Positions 35,487 through 43,725 of a DNA stretch of 64,000 bases are shown here, one piece after another. Position 1 is the stretch's first letter; every line of letters begins with the position of its first letter. The DNA is taken from contig NZ_NJIC01000049.1 of NCBI RefSeq assembly GCF_013620825.1, positions 51,060 through 115,059 of the forward strand, given 5' to 3'. The notes below the pieces were generated by a model, which was not told the DNA's origin, did not search any database, and saw nothing but the letters and a program-made list of their open reading frames with translations. The DNA comes from Rhodanobacter sp. PCA2. Its GTDB lineage: Bacteria > Pseudomonadota > Gammaproteobacteria > Xanthomonadales > Rhodanobacteraceae. The translations under genes and the position numbers were made by a program.

Positions 35487-37103
35487 TCAGCGCATGCGCG
35501 CGAACAGGCTGCCGTTGGCCGGCAACTGCAGGCGCCCGTACTCCAGCGTGCCCGTCACGAGTCCGTGGCCTTGCAGCGCTTGCCATTCCCCCGGCAACGG
35601 CAATGCAAGCTCCACTGCCGCGGCGGAGAGGTTGAACACGACCAGCACGCTTTCATCGCCCAGCTCGCGCACGAAGGCCAGCACCGGCTCGGCCGTGTCG
35701 AGGAAGCGGATGCTGCCGTGGCGCAGCGCGGATTGCCCGCGACGCCAGTCGAGGAAGCGACGGTAGCCGCTGAGCGCGGAGGCGGGATCGCGCTGCTGGC
35801 GCGCCGCGTTCAGCGCGCGATGCTCGGGCGGCACCGGCAGCCACGGCGTGGCGCTGCTGAAGCCGGCATGCTCGCCGTCGTCCCACGGCATCGGCGTGCG
35901 GCAGCCGTCGCGGCCCTTGAACTCCGGCCAGAACGCGATGCCGTAGGGATCGCGCAGTGCCTCGTAAGGCAGTTCGACCTCGGTAAGGCCCAGTTCCTCG
36001 CCCTGGTACACGCAGACCGAACCGCGCAGCGAACACACCAGCGCGGTGAGCTGGTTCGCCATCGCGGCCGAGCCATGGCCGTTGCCCCAGCGGCTGAGCA
36101 CGCGCTCCACGTCGTGGTTGGAGATCGCCCAGCACGGCCAGCCTTCGGTCATCTTCGCTTCCTGCGCGCGCACGGTGTCGCGGATGTAGGCGGCGCTGAA
36201 ATCGTCGGTGAGCAGCTCGAAGCTGTAGCCCATGTGCAGGCGGTGGCCGCTGGTGTATTCGGCCATCGTGGCCAGCGAATCCTCCGAGGAGATCTCGCCC
36301 AGCGCGGTGCTGCCGGGGTAGCGGTCCATCAACGCGCGCAGGTCCTGCAGGAACGCGAGGTTCTCCGGGCGCGTGTTGTTGTACCAGTGGTACTGGAACG
36401 CGTAGGGGTTGTCCGCGCTGAAACCGCGGCCGGTGCGCGCGGCCTTGGGCTTGGGCGGGTTGTCGCGCAGCAGCGCGTCGTGGAAGCAGAAGTTGATCGA
36501 ATCCAGCCGGAAGCCGTCCACGCCGCGATCCAGCCAGAAGCGCAGGTCGTCCAGCACCGCCGCGCGTACTTCGGGGCGGTGGAAATCGAGGTCGGGCTGC
36601 GCGGCGAGGAAGTTGTGCAGGTAGTACTGGCCGCGCCGCGGCTCCCATTGCCAGGCGCTGCCGCCGAACAGCGACAGCCAGTTGTTCGGCGGGCCGCCGT
36701 CTTCGCGCGCATCGGCCCACACGTACCAGTCGGCCTTCGGGTTGTCGCGGCTCTGCCGGCTTTCCTTGAACCACTCGTGCTCGGTCGAGGTGTGGCTCAG
36801 CACCTGGTCGATCATCACCTTCAGGCCGAGCCGGTGCGCCTTCGCAAGCAGCGCGTCGAAGTCGGCGAGCGTGCCGAACAGCGGGTCGACGTCGCGCGGA
36901 TCGGCGATGTCGTAGCCGAAGTCCGCCATCGGCGAACGGAAGAACGGCGCGACCCAGATCGCGTCCACGCCCAGCCCGGCCACGTAGTCGAGCCGCTCGA
37001 TGATGCCGGGAAGATCGCCCACGCCGTCGCCGTCCGTGTCGAGGAAGCTGCGCGGGTAGATCTGGTAGATGACGGCGCCGCGCCACCACGGTGTATCGGT
37101 CAT
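35487..37103 (-). CDS. GH13 alpha-glucosidase / oligo-1,6-glucosidase
   Basis: The 538-residue enzyme hydrolyses maltose and short alpha-glucosides, probably in the cytoplasm or periplasm since no signal peptide is seen. The GH13 regions are all present: DQVLSHTSTEH, the nucleophile in GFRLDSINF, the acid/base Glu in ALGEISSED and the Asp in AISNHDVER. The QPDLDFHRPEV and WWRGAVIYQIYPRSF segments fit the GH13_23 type. ATG at 37103. It is divergent from the TonB receptor at 37560 across a region with two candidate LacI operators, so it should be co-regulated with the locus. Confidence 0.93.
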   Translation of the reverse strand: MTDTPWWRGAVIYQIYPRSFLDTDGDGVGDLPGIIERLDYVAGLGVDAIWVAPFFRSPMADFGYDIADPRDVDPLFGTLADFDALLAKAHRLGLKVMIDQVLSHTSTEHEWFKESRQSRDNPKADWYVWADAREDGGPPNNWLSLFGGSAWQWEPRRGQYYLHNFLAAQPDLDFHRPEVRAAVLDDLRFWLDRGVDGFRLDSINFCFHDALLRDNPPKPKAARTGRGFSADNPYAFQYHWYNNTRPENLAFLQDLRALMDRYPGSTALGEISSEDSLATMAEYTSGHRLHMGYSFELLTDDFSAAYIRDTVRAQEAKMTEGWPCWAISNHDVERVLSRWGNGHGSAAMANQLTALVCSLRGSVCVYQGEELGLTEVELPYEALRDPYGIAFWPEFKGRDGCRTPMPWDDGEHAGFSSATPWLPVPPEHRALNAARQQRDPASALSGYRRFLDWRRGQSALRHGSIRFLDTAEPVLAFVRELGDESVLVVFNLSAAAVELALPLPGEWQALQGHGLVTGTLEYGRLQLPANGSLFARMR

Positions 37104-37201
37104 TGCTGGGCCCCATGACGTGGAGCAAGCGGCTTTCCGGACCGCCTGTCTTCGGAACGGCGGACAGCTTAGTGGCAGCACGGGCCGATCCCGCACTGTG
37201 C

Positions 37202-37218
37202 TGCATACGTATTCATGG
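37202..37218 (+). promoter_or_regulatory. Candidate LacI-family operator 1
   Basis: TGCATACGTATTCATGG with palindromic core ATACGTAT and outer TG/CA symmetry (TGcATACGTATtCA). The exact reverse complement recurs at 37392-37408. LacI-family repressors bind palindromes with a central CG, and a LacI-type gene closes this locus at 51001-52026. It lies about 100 bases upstream of the GH13 alpha-glucosidase start. Confidence 0.65.
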
Positions 37219-37391
37219 ATGCTGCGGTCGCGTCATGCGCCTGCAACAAATGGACGTCCAAACGGAATGCGCGCCGAGGTCACCGTCGCGCGCCGATGCG
37301 GACGCATCGCGGCTTCGCGCCCCACGTGGCGGCTCGCGCCAGTGGACCCGTCGAGGTTGTGTTGCACCGCAACGAAGGCATCTCCACCGCG

Positions 37392-37408
37392 CCATGAATA
37401 CGTATGCA
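37392..37408 (-). promoter_or_regulatory. Candidate LacI-family operator 2
   Basis: CCATGAATACGTATGCA, the exact reverse complement of operator 1, with the ATACGTAT core at 37398-37405. It lies about 150 bases upstream of the TonB receptor ATG. Two identical sites in one divergent region suggest either one operator per promoter or repression by looping. Confidence 0.65.
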
Positions 37409-37559
37409 CGGATCGTTCACGCCGAAAACACCGCCCTACCATGCGGTCACGCGACGGGAGCATGGGCGCAAGCCGGCTGCCGACGACTGCCGCCGACGGC
37501 AGCGCCGGAAGACACACGTCGCGACAACGACACCGACCAATTTCGTGGGGAGACGAGAC

Positions 37560-40466
37560 ATGTTGATGAAACACAAGCTGCTGGCCATGGCGATCGCGTC
37601 GGCCTGCCTCGGCACCTGCGCCGTGGCCAGCGCCGCCACCGCGCCTGCGCCTGCCGCGCAGCAGCAGGACGGCCCGCAGAGCGGCAGCGACCAGACCGCC
37701 AGCTCGAATCCCCTGTCCCCGCGCGACAAGAAGGACAAGGCGAAGCAGATGCAGGCCGTGCAGGTGAACGGCTTCGTCAGCAGCATCGAGAACTCCACCG
37801 CGCTGAAGAGGAACGCCGACTCCATCGTCGAGGCGGTCTCCGCGGAACAGGTCGGCAAGCTGCCCGGCACCTCCATCGCCGACACGCTGGGCCGCCTGCC
37901 CGGCCTCGCGGTGCAGACCTTGAACGGCCGCCCGCAGGTGCTGACCATCCACGGCCTGGGCCCCGACTTCTCCACCGCGCTGATCAACGGCGGCCAGCAG
38001 GTGTCCACCTCGAACAACCGCGACGTGGAGTTCGACCAGTACCCGTCGAGCTGGTTCGACAACGTGGTCGTGCACCTTTCCCCGCAGGCCAACCTGATCG
38101 GCCAGGGCTTGTCCGGCACGGTGGACATGCACACGATACGCCCGCTGGACAAGAGCGGCCCCGAGGCGGCGGTGAACGCCAAGTACACCTGGAACAGCAT
38201 GTCCGAGCTGGCGCCCGGCAAGGGCGTCAGCAACAAGGGCCACAACGTCAACGGCGTGTGGGTGCACCAGTTCGCCGACCACACCCTGGGCGTGACGCTG
38301 GGCGTGGACCTGGAGGACAGCCCCACGCAGATCCAGCACCAGGCGCCATGGGGCTATCCCAATGACGCCCAGGGCAACTACGTGATCGGCGGCTCGAAGA
38401 ACTACGGCATCACCGACTCGATGAAGCGCAACGGCGTGCTGGCCACGGTGCAGTGGCAGCCGAACGAGCACTACACCGGCACCATCGACCTCACCTACGA
38501 CAACTTCAAGGAAGTGCAGCAGGCCAAGGGCATGGAGTTCCCGCTGTTCTGGAGCGGAGCGCAGCTGCAGCCCGGCGGCGTCGTGCAGGACGGCTTCGTG
38601 CGCAGCGGCAGCTACGCCGACGTCAAGCCGGTGATCCGCAACGACTACAACAGCAAGAGCGCGCGGGTCTACAACTTCAACTGGGAAAACAAGTTCACGA
38701 TCAACGAGAACTGGGTGATCAACGCCAACGCGAACTACTCGCGCGCCACCCGCCACGACGTCAACCTCGAAAGCTATTCCGGCACCGGCTACACCGCCGC
38801 GAACGGCGCGCTGGACACCGTGGGCTTCAACGAGCTGGGCAACGGCATGCTCTCGCTCAGCCCGTCGCTGAACTACGGCCAGGGCGTGGTGCTGACCGAC
38901 CCGCAGGGCTGGGGCGCCGGCAGCGGCGTGGTGCAGGCCGGCTTCATCAATGCGCCGCGCACGGTCGACTACCTCGCCAACGTGCGGCTGTCGGTGGAAC
39001 GCAGCTTCAGCAGCGGCCCGTTCTCCAGCCTGGAGTTCGGCATCAGCAACAGCAACCGCAACAAGACCTACCACATCGACCAGGCGTTCCTGACCCTGGG
39101 CGGCGGCACGCTCAGCGGCGGCAGCGCGGTCACGACCGCGGCGATCCAGGGCGGCACCAGCTGCGATCCGCTGTCGTGGATGGGCATCGGCCGGCAGCTC
39201 TGCTACAACCCGTTCGCCCTGATCGGCAACGGCAGCCTGGTGAACGTGCCCACGTTCGGCTCCAACACCGGCACGCCGCCGGACTGGAAGACGCACGAGA
39301 ACGTGTTCACCCCGTACTTCCAGTTCAACATCGACACCAGCCTCGGTGGCGTCAGCCTGCGCGGCAACTTCGGCATGCAGGTGCAGCGCACCTCGCAGCG
39401 CGCGACCGGCGAGCGCGTGGCGCCCGGCAGCGCCACCACCGGCGACCTGATCACGCTGATCCCGGTGACCGGCAGCAACAGCTACACCCGCTACCTGCCC
39501 AGCGCGAACCTGATCTTCGGCTTCACCGACAACGACGACCTGCGCGTCAGCGCGGCCCGCACCCTGGCTCGCCCGCGCATGGACCAGATGAACGCCAGCG
39601 TCGGGGTGACCGGCAACTTCACGCACCTGCAGAACACCGATCCGAACCAGTCGTTCTTCAGCGCCTCGGGCGGCAACCCCAAGCTCACGCCCATCATGGC
39701 CGACAACTTCAACGTCAGCTACGAACACTACTTCTCGGGACCGGCGGCGGGCTACCAGTGCAACTCCGCCGACCAGAAGAACTCGGACCTGTGCCGCGGC
39801 GGCGGCGGCGGCTACTTCTCGGTGTCGGGCTACTTCATCGGCCTGCACGACTACATCAACCCGAACGCGGCGTTCCTGTACGACTTCAGCTCCTTCCTGC
39901 CGTTCACCCTGAGCCCGGCGCAGCTCAGCCTGCTGGGCACCCCGTACGGCATCGTGAGCGGCCCGATCAACAACGGCCGCGGCTACGTGAAGGGCCTCCA
40001 GGGCACCTTGAACCTGCCGTTCAACCTGCTCACCCCGGCGCTCGACGGCTTCGGCATGAACCTCTCCGGCAACCTCACCAAGAGCTCGCTGGTGTACCCC
40101 GGCAATGCCGCGCCGATCACCGTTCCCGGCCTGTCCAAGAAGGTGGTCAACGCCACCGTCTACTACCAGCACAACGGCTTCGAGGCACGCATCAGCGACA
40201 GCTACCGCTCCGACTTCCTGGGCGAGGTGTCGGGCATCAGCGCCACGCGCATCGAGCAGACGCTGAAGGGCGGCAACCAGTACGACGCGCAGGTCAGCTA
40301 CACGTTCGACAGCGGCAGGTTCAAGGGCCTGACCCTGATCGCGCAGGGCTCCAACCTGTCGAACAAGATCTTCTCCACGTACCAGAACAACGACCCGCGC
40401 CAGGTGCTGATGTGGGAACGCTACGGCCGCACCTATTCGCTGGGCGTGTCGTACAAGTTCCAGTAA
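37560..40466 (+). CDS. TonB-dependent receptor of the alpha-glucan (maltooligosaccharide) locus
   Basis: The 968-residue precursor has a signal peptide (KHKLLAMAIASACLGTCAVASA), a TonB-box-like QAVQVNGFV and a plug with AVSAEQVGKLPGTSIADTLG, GRLPGLAVQT, LIGQGLSGTVDMHTIRPL. The long barrel ends YGRTYSLGVSYKFQ, close to the usual aromatic end. The SIADTLGRLPGL plug style is that of sugar-uptake receptors of xanthomonads and Caulobacter. It should import maltooligosaccharides released by the neighbouring enzymes. GGGGAG precedes the ATG at 37560; ATG at 37566 is an alternative. A strong terminator follows. Confidence 0.92.
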   Translation: MLMKHKLLAMAIASACLGTCAVASAATAPAPAAQQQDGPQSGSDQTASSNPLSPRDKKDKAKQMQAVQVNGFVSSIENSTALKRNADSIVEAVSAEQVGKLPGTSIADTLGRLPGLAVQTLNGRPQVLTIHGLGPDFSTALINGGQQVSTSNNRDVEFDQYPSSWFDNVVVHLSPQANLIGQGLSGTVDMHTIRPLDKSGPEAAVNAKYTWNSMSELAPGKGVSNKGHNVNGVWVHQFADHTLGVTLGVDLEDSPTQIQHQAPWGYPNDAQGNYVIGGSKNYGITDSMKRNGVLATVQWQPNEHYTGTIDLTYDNFKEVQQAKGMEFPLFWSGAQLQPGGVVQDGFVRSGSYADVKPVIRNDYNSKSARVYNFNWENKFTINENWVINANANYSRATRHDVNLESYSGTGYTAANGALDTVGFNELGNGMLSLSPSLNYGQGVVLTDPQGWGAGSGVVQAGFINAPRTVDYLANVRLSVERSFSSGPFSSLEFGISNSNRNKTYHIDQAFLTLGGGTLSGGSAVTTAAIQGGTSCDPLSWMGIGRQLCYNPFALIGNGSLVNVPTFGSNTGTPPDWKTHENVFTPYFQFNIDTSLGGVSLRGNFGMQVQRTSQRATGERVAPGSATTGDLITLIPVTGSNSYTRYLPSANLIFGFTDNDDLRVSAARTLARPRMDQMNASVGVTGNFTHLQNTDPNQSFFSASGGNPKLTPIMADNFNVSYEHYFSGPAAGYQCNSADQKNSDLCRGGGGGYFSVSGYFIGLHDYINPNAAFLYDFSSFLPFTLSPAQLSLLGTPYGIVSGPINNGRGYVKGLQGTLNLPFNLLTPALDGFGMNLSGNLTKSSLVYPGNAAPITVPGLSKKVVNATVYYQHNGFEARISDSYRSDFLGEVSGISATRIEQTLKGGNQYDAQVSYTFDSGRFKGLTLIAQGSNLSNKIFSTYQNNDPRQVLMWERYGRTYSLGVSYKFQ

Positions 40467-40496
40467 GCGGCGACACGCCGCGCGCAACGCTCCGTG

Positions 40497-40529
40497 CCCC
40501 GCCGCGTGCAAACCGGCGGGGACTTTTTT
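40497..40529 (+). terminator. Rho-independent terminator after the TonB receptor
   Basis: Stem CCCCGCCG (40497-40504) / CGGCGGGG (40514-40521) with a 9-base loop, then AC and six T. It is the clearest intrinsic terminator within the locus and sits before the halogenase-like gene, so downstream genes depend on read-through or their own promoter. Confidence 0.8.
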
Positions 40530-40557
40530 CCACGCGACGACACGCGCAGGAGGTTCC

Positions 40558-42108
40558 ATGGACGACGGTGGAATCGGCCAGGGCGACGGCATGGGCGACG
40601 CCCGCATCCGGCGCCTGGTGATCGTGGGCGGCGGCACCGCCGGCTGGCTCACCGCGGCCCTGCTCGCCCGCGCGCTGGGCCCGCAGTTGCGGATCGCGCT
40701 GGTGGAGTCGGCCGAGATCGGCACCGTGGGCGTGGGCGAGGCGACGATCCCGCAGATCCTGCACGTGAACCGCTTCCTCGGCCTGGATGAGGACGACATG
40801 CTGCGTGCCGTGCATGGCACGTTCAAGCTGGGCGTGCAGCTCAACGACTTCACCCGCGTGGGCGAGTCCTATCTCCACGCGTTCGGCGACCTCGGCCTGC
40901 CGCTGGGGCTGACGCCGTTCCATCACTACTGGCTGCGCAGCCGCGGCCGGCCCGGCGCGGCAGGCCTGTGGGCGCATTCGCTGAACGCGGCCGCCGCCGC
41001 GGCGAACCGCTTCGCGCGGATGGACACGGTGCCGAACAGCCCGCTGGACGGCATCCGCTACGCCTACCACTTCGATGCCCTGCGCTACGGCCAGTACCTG
41101 CGCCGGCACATCGCGCCCGGCGTGGTGGAACGCATCGAGGGCAAGGTGGTCGACGTGCGCCTGCGCGCCGGGGACGGCTACATCGAGTCGCTGCTGCTGG
41201 AAGGCGGCGCCACGGTCGCGGGCGACTTCTTCATCGACTGCTCCGGCTTCCGCGGCCTGCTGATCGAGGGCGCGCTGAAGGCCGGCTACGAGAACTGGCA
41301 GCACTGGCTGCCCTGCGACCGCGCGCTGGCGGTGGCCAGCGCGCCGGGCGGCGCCATGCGGCCCTACACCCAGGCCAGCGCGCGCAGCGCCGGCTGGCAA
41401 TGGCGCATCCCGCTGCAGACCCGCACCGGCAACGGCCACGTCTACTGCAGCCGCTTCGTCAGCGACGACGAAGCCGCCGCGCAGCTGCTGGCGAACCTGG
41501 AAACCGAGGCGCTGGGCGATCCGCGCCCGCTGCGCTTCGTCACCGGCATGCGCAAGCAGGCCTGGAGCCGCAACTGCCTCGCGCTGGGCCTGGCCGCGGG
41601 CTTCATGGAGCCGCTGGAGTCGACCAGCATCCACCTGGTGCAGTCCGGCGTGAACCGCCTGCTGGCGATGTTCCCCGACCGCCATTGCGACCCTATGCTC
41701 GTCGACGAGTACAACCGCCAGACCCGTTTCGAGTATGAGCGTGTGCGCGACTTCCTGATCCTGCACTACAAGGCCACCGAGCGCAGCGACACGCCGTTCT
41801 GGCGACAGTGCGGCGCGATGGAGATCCCGCCCGGACTGGCACGGCGCATCGAGCTGTTCCGGCGCACCGGCATGATCTTCCGCGAGGGCGACGAGCTGTT
41901 CGCCGAGACCGGCTGGCTGCAGGTGCTGCTGGGCCAGCGCATCGAACCGGCACGCCACCACCCGCTGGCCGACGCACTGAGCGACCAGCAACTCGACCAT
42001 TTCCTCGCCAACGTGCGCACCCTGGTCGGCCGCGCGGCGGCCACGCTGCCGCCGCACCACGAGTTCGTGGCGCGCCACTGCGGCATGCCCGCGCCCGCCG
42101 AGGCCTGA
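40558..42108 (+). CDS. Tryptophan-halogenase-like flavoprotein of a sugar-uptake locus
   Basis: The 516-residue protein has the FAD dinucleotide motif VIVGGGTAGWLTAALLAR near residues 21-38, the VGVGEATIP segment, the FKLGVQLNDF block with the lysine expected in flavin-dependent halogenases, and the diagnostic GWQWRIP at 279-285. The SCGF-like motif appears as DCSGFRGLLIEG, and MEPLESTSIHLVQ is also typical. Members of this family sit next to TonB receptors in carbohydrate loci of xanthomonads and sphingomonads, where no halogenated product is known. It follows the receptor terminator and starts a polycistronic run through 50826. Confidence 0.9.
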   Translation: MDDGGIGQGDGMGDARIRRLVIVGGGTAGWLTAALLARALGPQLRIALVESAEIGTVGVGEATIPQILHVNRFLGLDEDDMLRAVHGTFKLGVQLNDFTRVGESYLHAFGDLGLPLGLTPFHHYWLRSRGRPGAAGLWAHSLNAAAAAANRFARMDTVPNSPLDGIRYAYHFDALRYGQYLRRHIAPGVVERIEGKVVDVRLRAGDGYIESLLLEGGATVAGDFFIDCSGFRGLLIEGALKAGYENWQHWLPCDRALAVASAPGGAMRPYTQASARSAGWQWRIPLQTRTGNGHVYCSRFVSDDEAAAQLLANLETEALGDPRPLRFVTGMRKQAWSRNCLALGLAAGFMEPLESTSIHLVQSGVNRLLAMFPDRHCDPMLVDEYNRQTRFEYERVRDFLILHYKATERSDTPFWRQCGAMEIPPGLARRIELFRRTGMIFREGDELFAETGWLQVLLGQRIEPARHHPLADALSDQQLDHFLANVRTLVGRAAATLPPHHEFVARHCGMPAPAEA

Positions 42109-42140
42109 CCCATGCCCACGACCTTTCCCACGGAAACGCC

Positions 42141-43706
42141 ATGAGAACACCCCTGCGCCTCGCCCTGCTGCTGTCCGCCGCGCTGCTGCTGCCGGCCGAA
42201 CCCGCACCGGCCGCCACGCCGGCAGCTCCGACGGCGGCGCCGTCCGACACCTACTACGAGATCTTCGTGCGCAGCTGGTACGACACCGACGGCGACGGCA
42301 TCGGCGACCTCAACGGCGTCACCGCCAGGCTCGATTACCTCAAGTCGCTGGGCGTGGACGGCATCTGGCTGATGCCGATCAACCCCTCGCCGAGCTACCA
42401 CGGCTACGACATCACCGACTACGAGGCGATCAACCCGCAGTACGGCACCATGGCCGACTTCGAGCGCCTGCTGCGCGAGGCGCACAAGCGCGGCATCAAG
42501 GTGGTGATGGACCTGGTGATCAACCACAGCAGCGACGAGTCGCCGTGGTTCAAGGCCGCGCAGGACCCGCACAGCCCGTACCGCCAGTGGTACGAATGGG
42601 CCACGCCCGCCACCGACCTCAAGCAGATCGGCGCCACCGGCGATCCGGTCTGGCACGCGCTGCCGGGCAACAGCCCGGACCCGGCGCAGCACTACCTCGG
42701 CGTGTTCGTGGCGCAGATGCCCGACCTCAATTACGACAACCCCGCCGTGCGCGCCGAGATGATCAAAATCGGCCGGTTCTGGCTGGACAAGGGCGTGGAC
42801 GGCTTCCGCCTCGATGCCGCCCAGCACATCTACGACGACCTGGAGACCGACGCGGACAACCCCGTCGCGCTGAAGAAGAACCTCGCGTGGTGGCGCGAGT
42901 TCCACCAGGGCATCGACGTGTCGAACCCGCATGCGTGGCTGGTGGGCGAAGTGGCGCGGCACCACCCGGACGAACTGGTGCCGTGGATGGCCTCGCTGGA
43001 TGCGGTGTTCAACTTCCCGCTCGCCACCCGCCTGATCGACAGCGCGAAGCAGGAGCGCGACCGCGACATCGGCGCCACGCTGGAGCGCATGGATGCCGCC
43101 TACCGCGCCGCGGCGCACGGCCGCTTCGACGACGCGCCCTTCCTGTCCAACCACGACCAGGAACGCGTGATGAGCCAGCTCGACGGCAACGCCGAACACA
43201 TGCGCACCGCCGCCGCGATGCTGCTCACCCTGCCTGGCCATCCCTTCGTCTACTACGGCGAGGAACTGGGCATGCGCGGCACCAAGCCCGACCCGCAGCT
43301 GCGCGAACCCATGCGCTGGTACCGCGCCGGCAAGGGCCGGGGCGAAACCAGCTGGGAAGGCTGGAGCGCGGGCGACGGCAGTGCGGTATCGGTGGAAGCC
43401 CAGCAGGCCGATCCGCATTCCTTGCTCAACTGGTACCGCATGCTGATCCAGTGGCGCCGCGACATCCCCGCGCTGCGCGACGGCGTACTGCACAACTGGC
43501 GCGAGGCCGGCGCGCAGGTGGCGGCCTGGGAACTGGACGATGCGCGCGGCGACGTGCTGGTGCTGCACAATCTGTCCGGCCGGCCGCAGACCGTGACGCT
43601 GCCCGCGCAACGCTTCCGCGGCCTGCTCGAACACAGCCTGCCCGGCACCACCGTGGCCGACGGCCGCCTGCAACTGCCCGCCTACGGCAGCGCGATCCTG
43701 CATTGA
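42141..43706 (+). CDS. Secreted GH13 alpha-amylase / maltodextrin hydrolase
   Basis: The 521-residue precursor has a signal peptide (MRTPLRLALLLSAALLLPAE) and a mature N-terminus starting DTYYEIFVRSWYDTDGDG. GH13 motifs are DLVINHSSDESPWF, the nucleophile in GFRLDAAQH, the acid/base Glu in WLVGEVARHH and the Asp in FLSNHDQERV. The PGHPFVYYGEELGMRG stretch and a beta C-domain ending in PAYGSAILH follow. It should cut starch or maltodextrins outside the cytoplasm. It lies 32 bases after the halogenase-like gene and 19 before the GH31 gene. Confidence 0.93.
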   Translation: MRTPLRLALLLSAALLLPAEPAPAATPAAPTAAPSDTYYEIFVRSWYDTDGDGIGDLNGVTARLDYLKSLGVDGIWLMPINPSPSYHGYDITDYEAINPQYGTMADFERLLREAHKRGIKVVMDLVINHSSDESPWFKAAQDPHSPYRQWYEWATPATDLKQIGATGDPVWHALPGNSPDPAQHYLGVFVAQMPDLNYDNPAVRAEMIKIGRFWLDKGVDGFRLDAAQHIYDDLETDADNPVALKKNLAWWREFHQGIDVSNPHAWLVGEVARHHPDELVPWMASLDAVFNFPLATRLIDSAKQERDRDIGATLERMDAAYRAAAHGRFDDAPFLSNHDQERVMSQLDGNAEHMRTAAAMLLTLPGHPFVYYGEELGMRGTKPDPQLREPMRWYRAGKGRGETSWEGWSAGDGSAVSVEAQQADPHSLLNWYRMLIQWRRDIPALRDGVLHNWREAGAQVAAWELDDARGDVLVLHNLSGRPQTVTLPAQRFRGLLEHSLPGTTVADGRLQLPAYGSAILH

Positions 43707-43725
43707 TTTCCGAAGGAGCCGCACG

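Larger units (their letters stand above)
37104..37559. other. Divergent promoter region of the alpha-glucan locus
   Basis: A 456-base gap between the GH13 gene and the TonB receptor. Two 17-bp operator-like sites, listed separately, lie 193 bases apart centre to centre. The rest has no supported gene. Frames that extend the receptor upstream have no signal-peptide character. Confidence 0.7.

Noticed and set aside
37233-40853. A 1206-codon minus-strand open frame opposite the TonB receptor
   Set aside because: It is a high-GC shadow frame: composition rich in Arg, Ala, Val, His and Gln, no ribosome site, no motifs, and the plus-strand receptor is clear.
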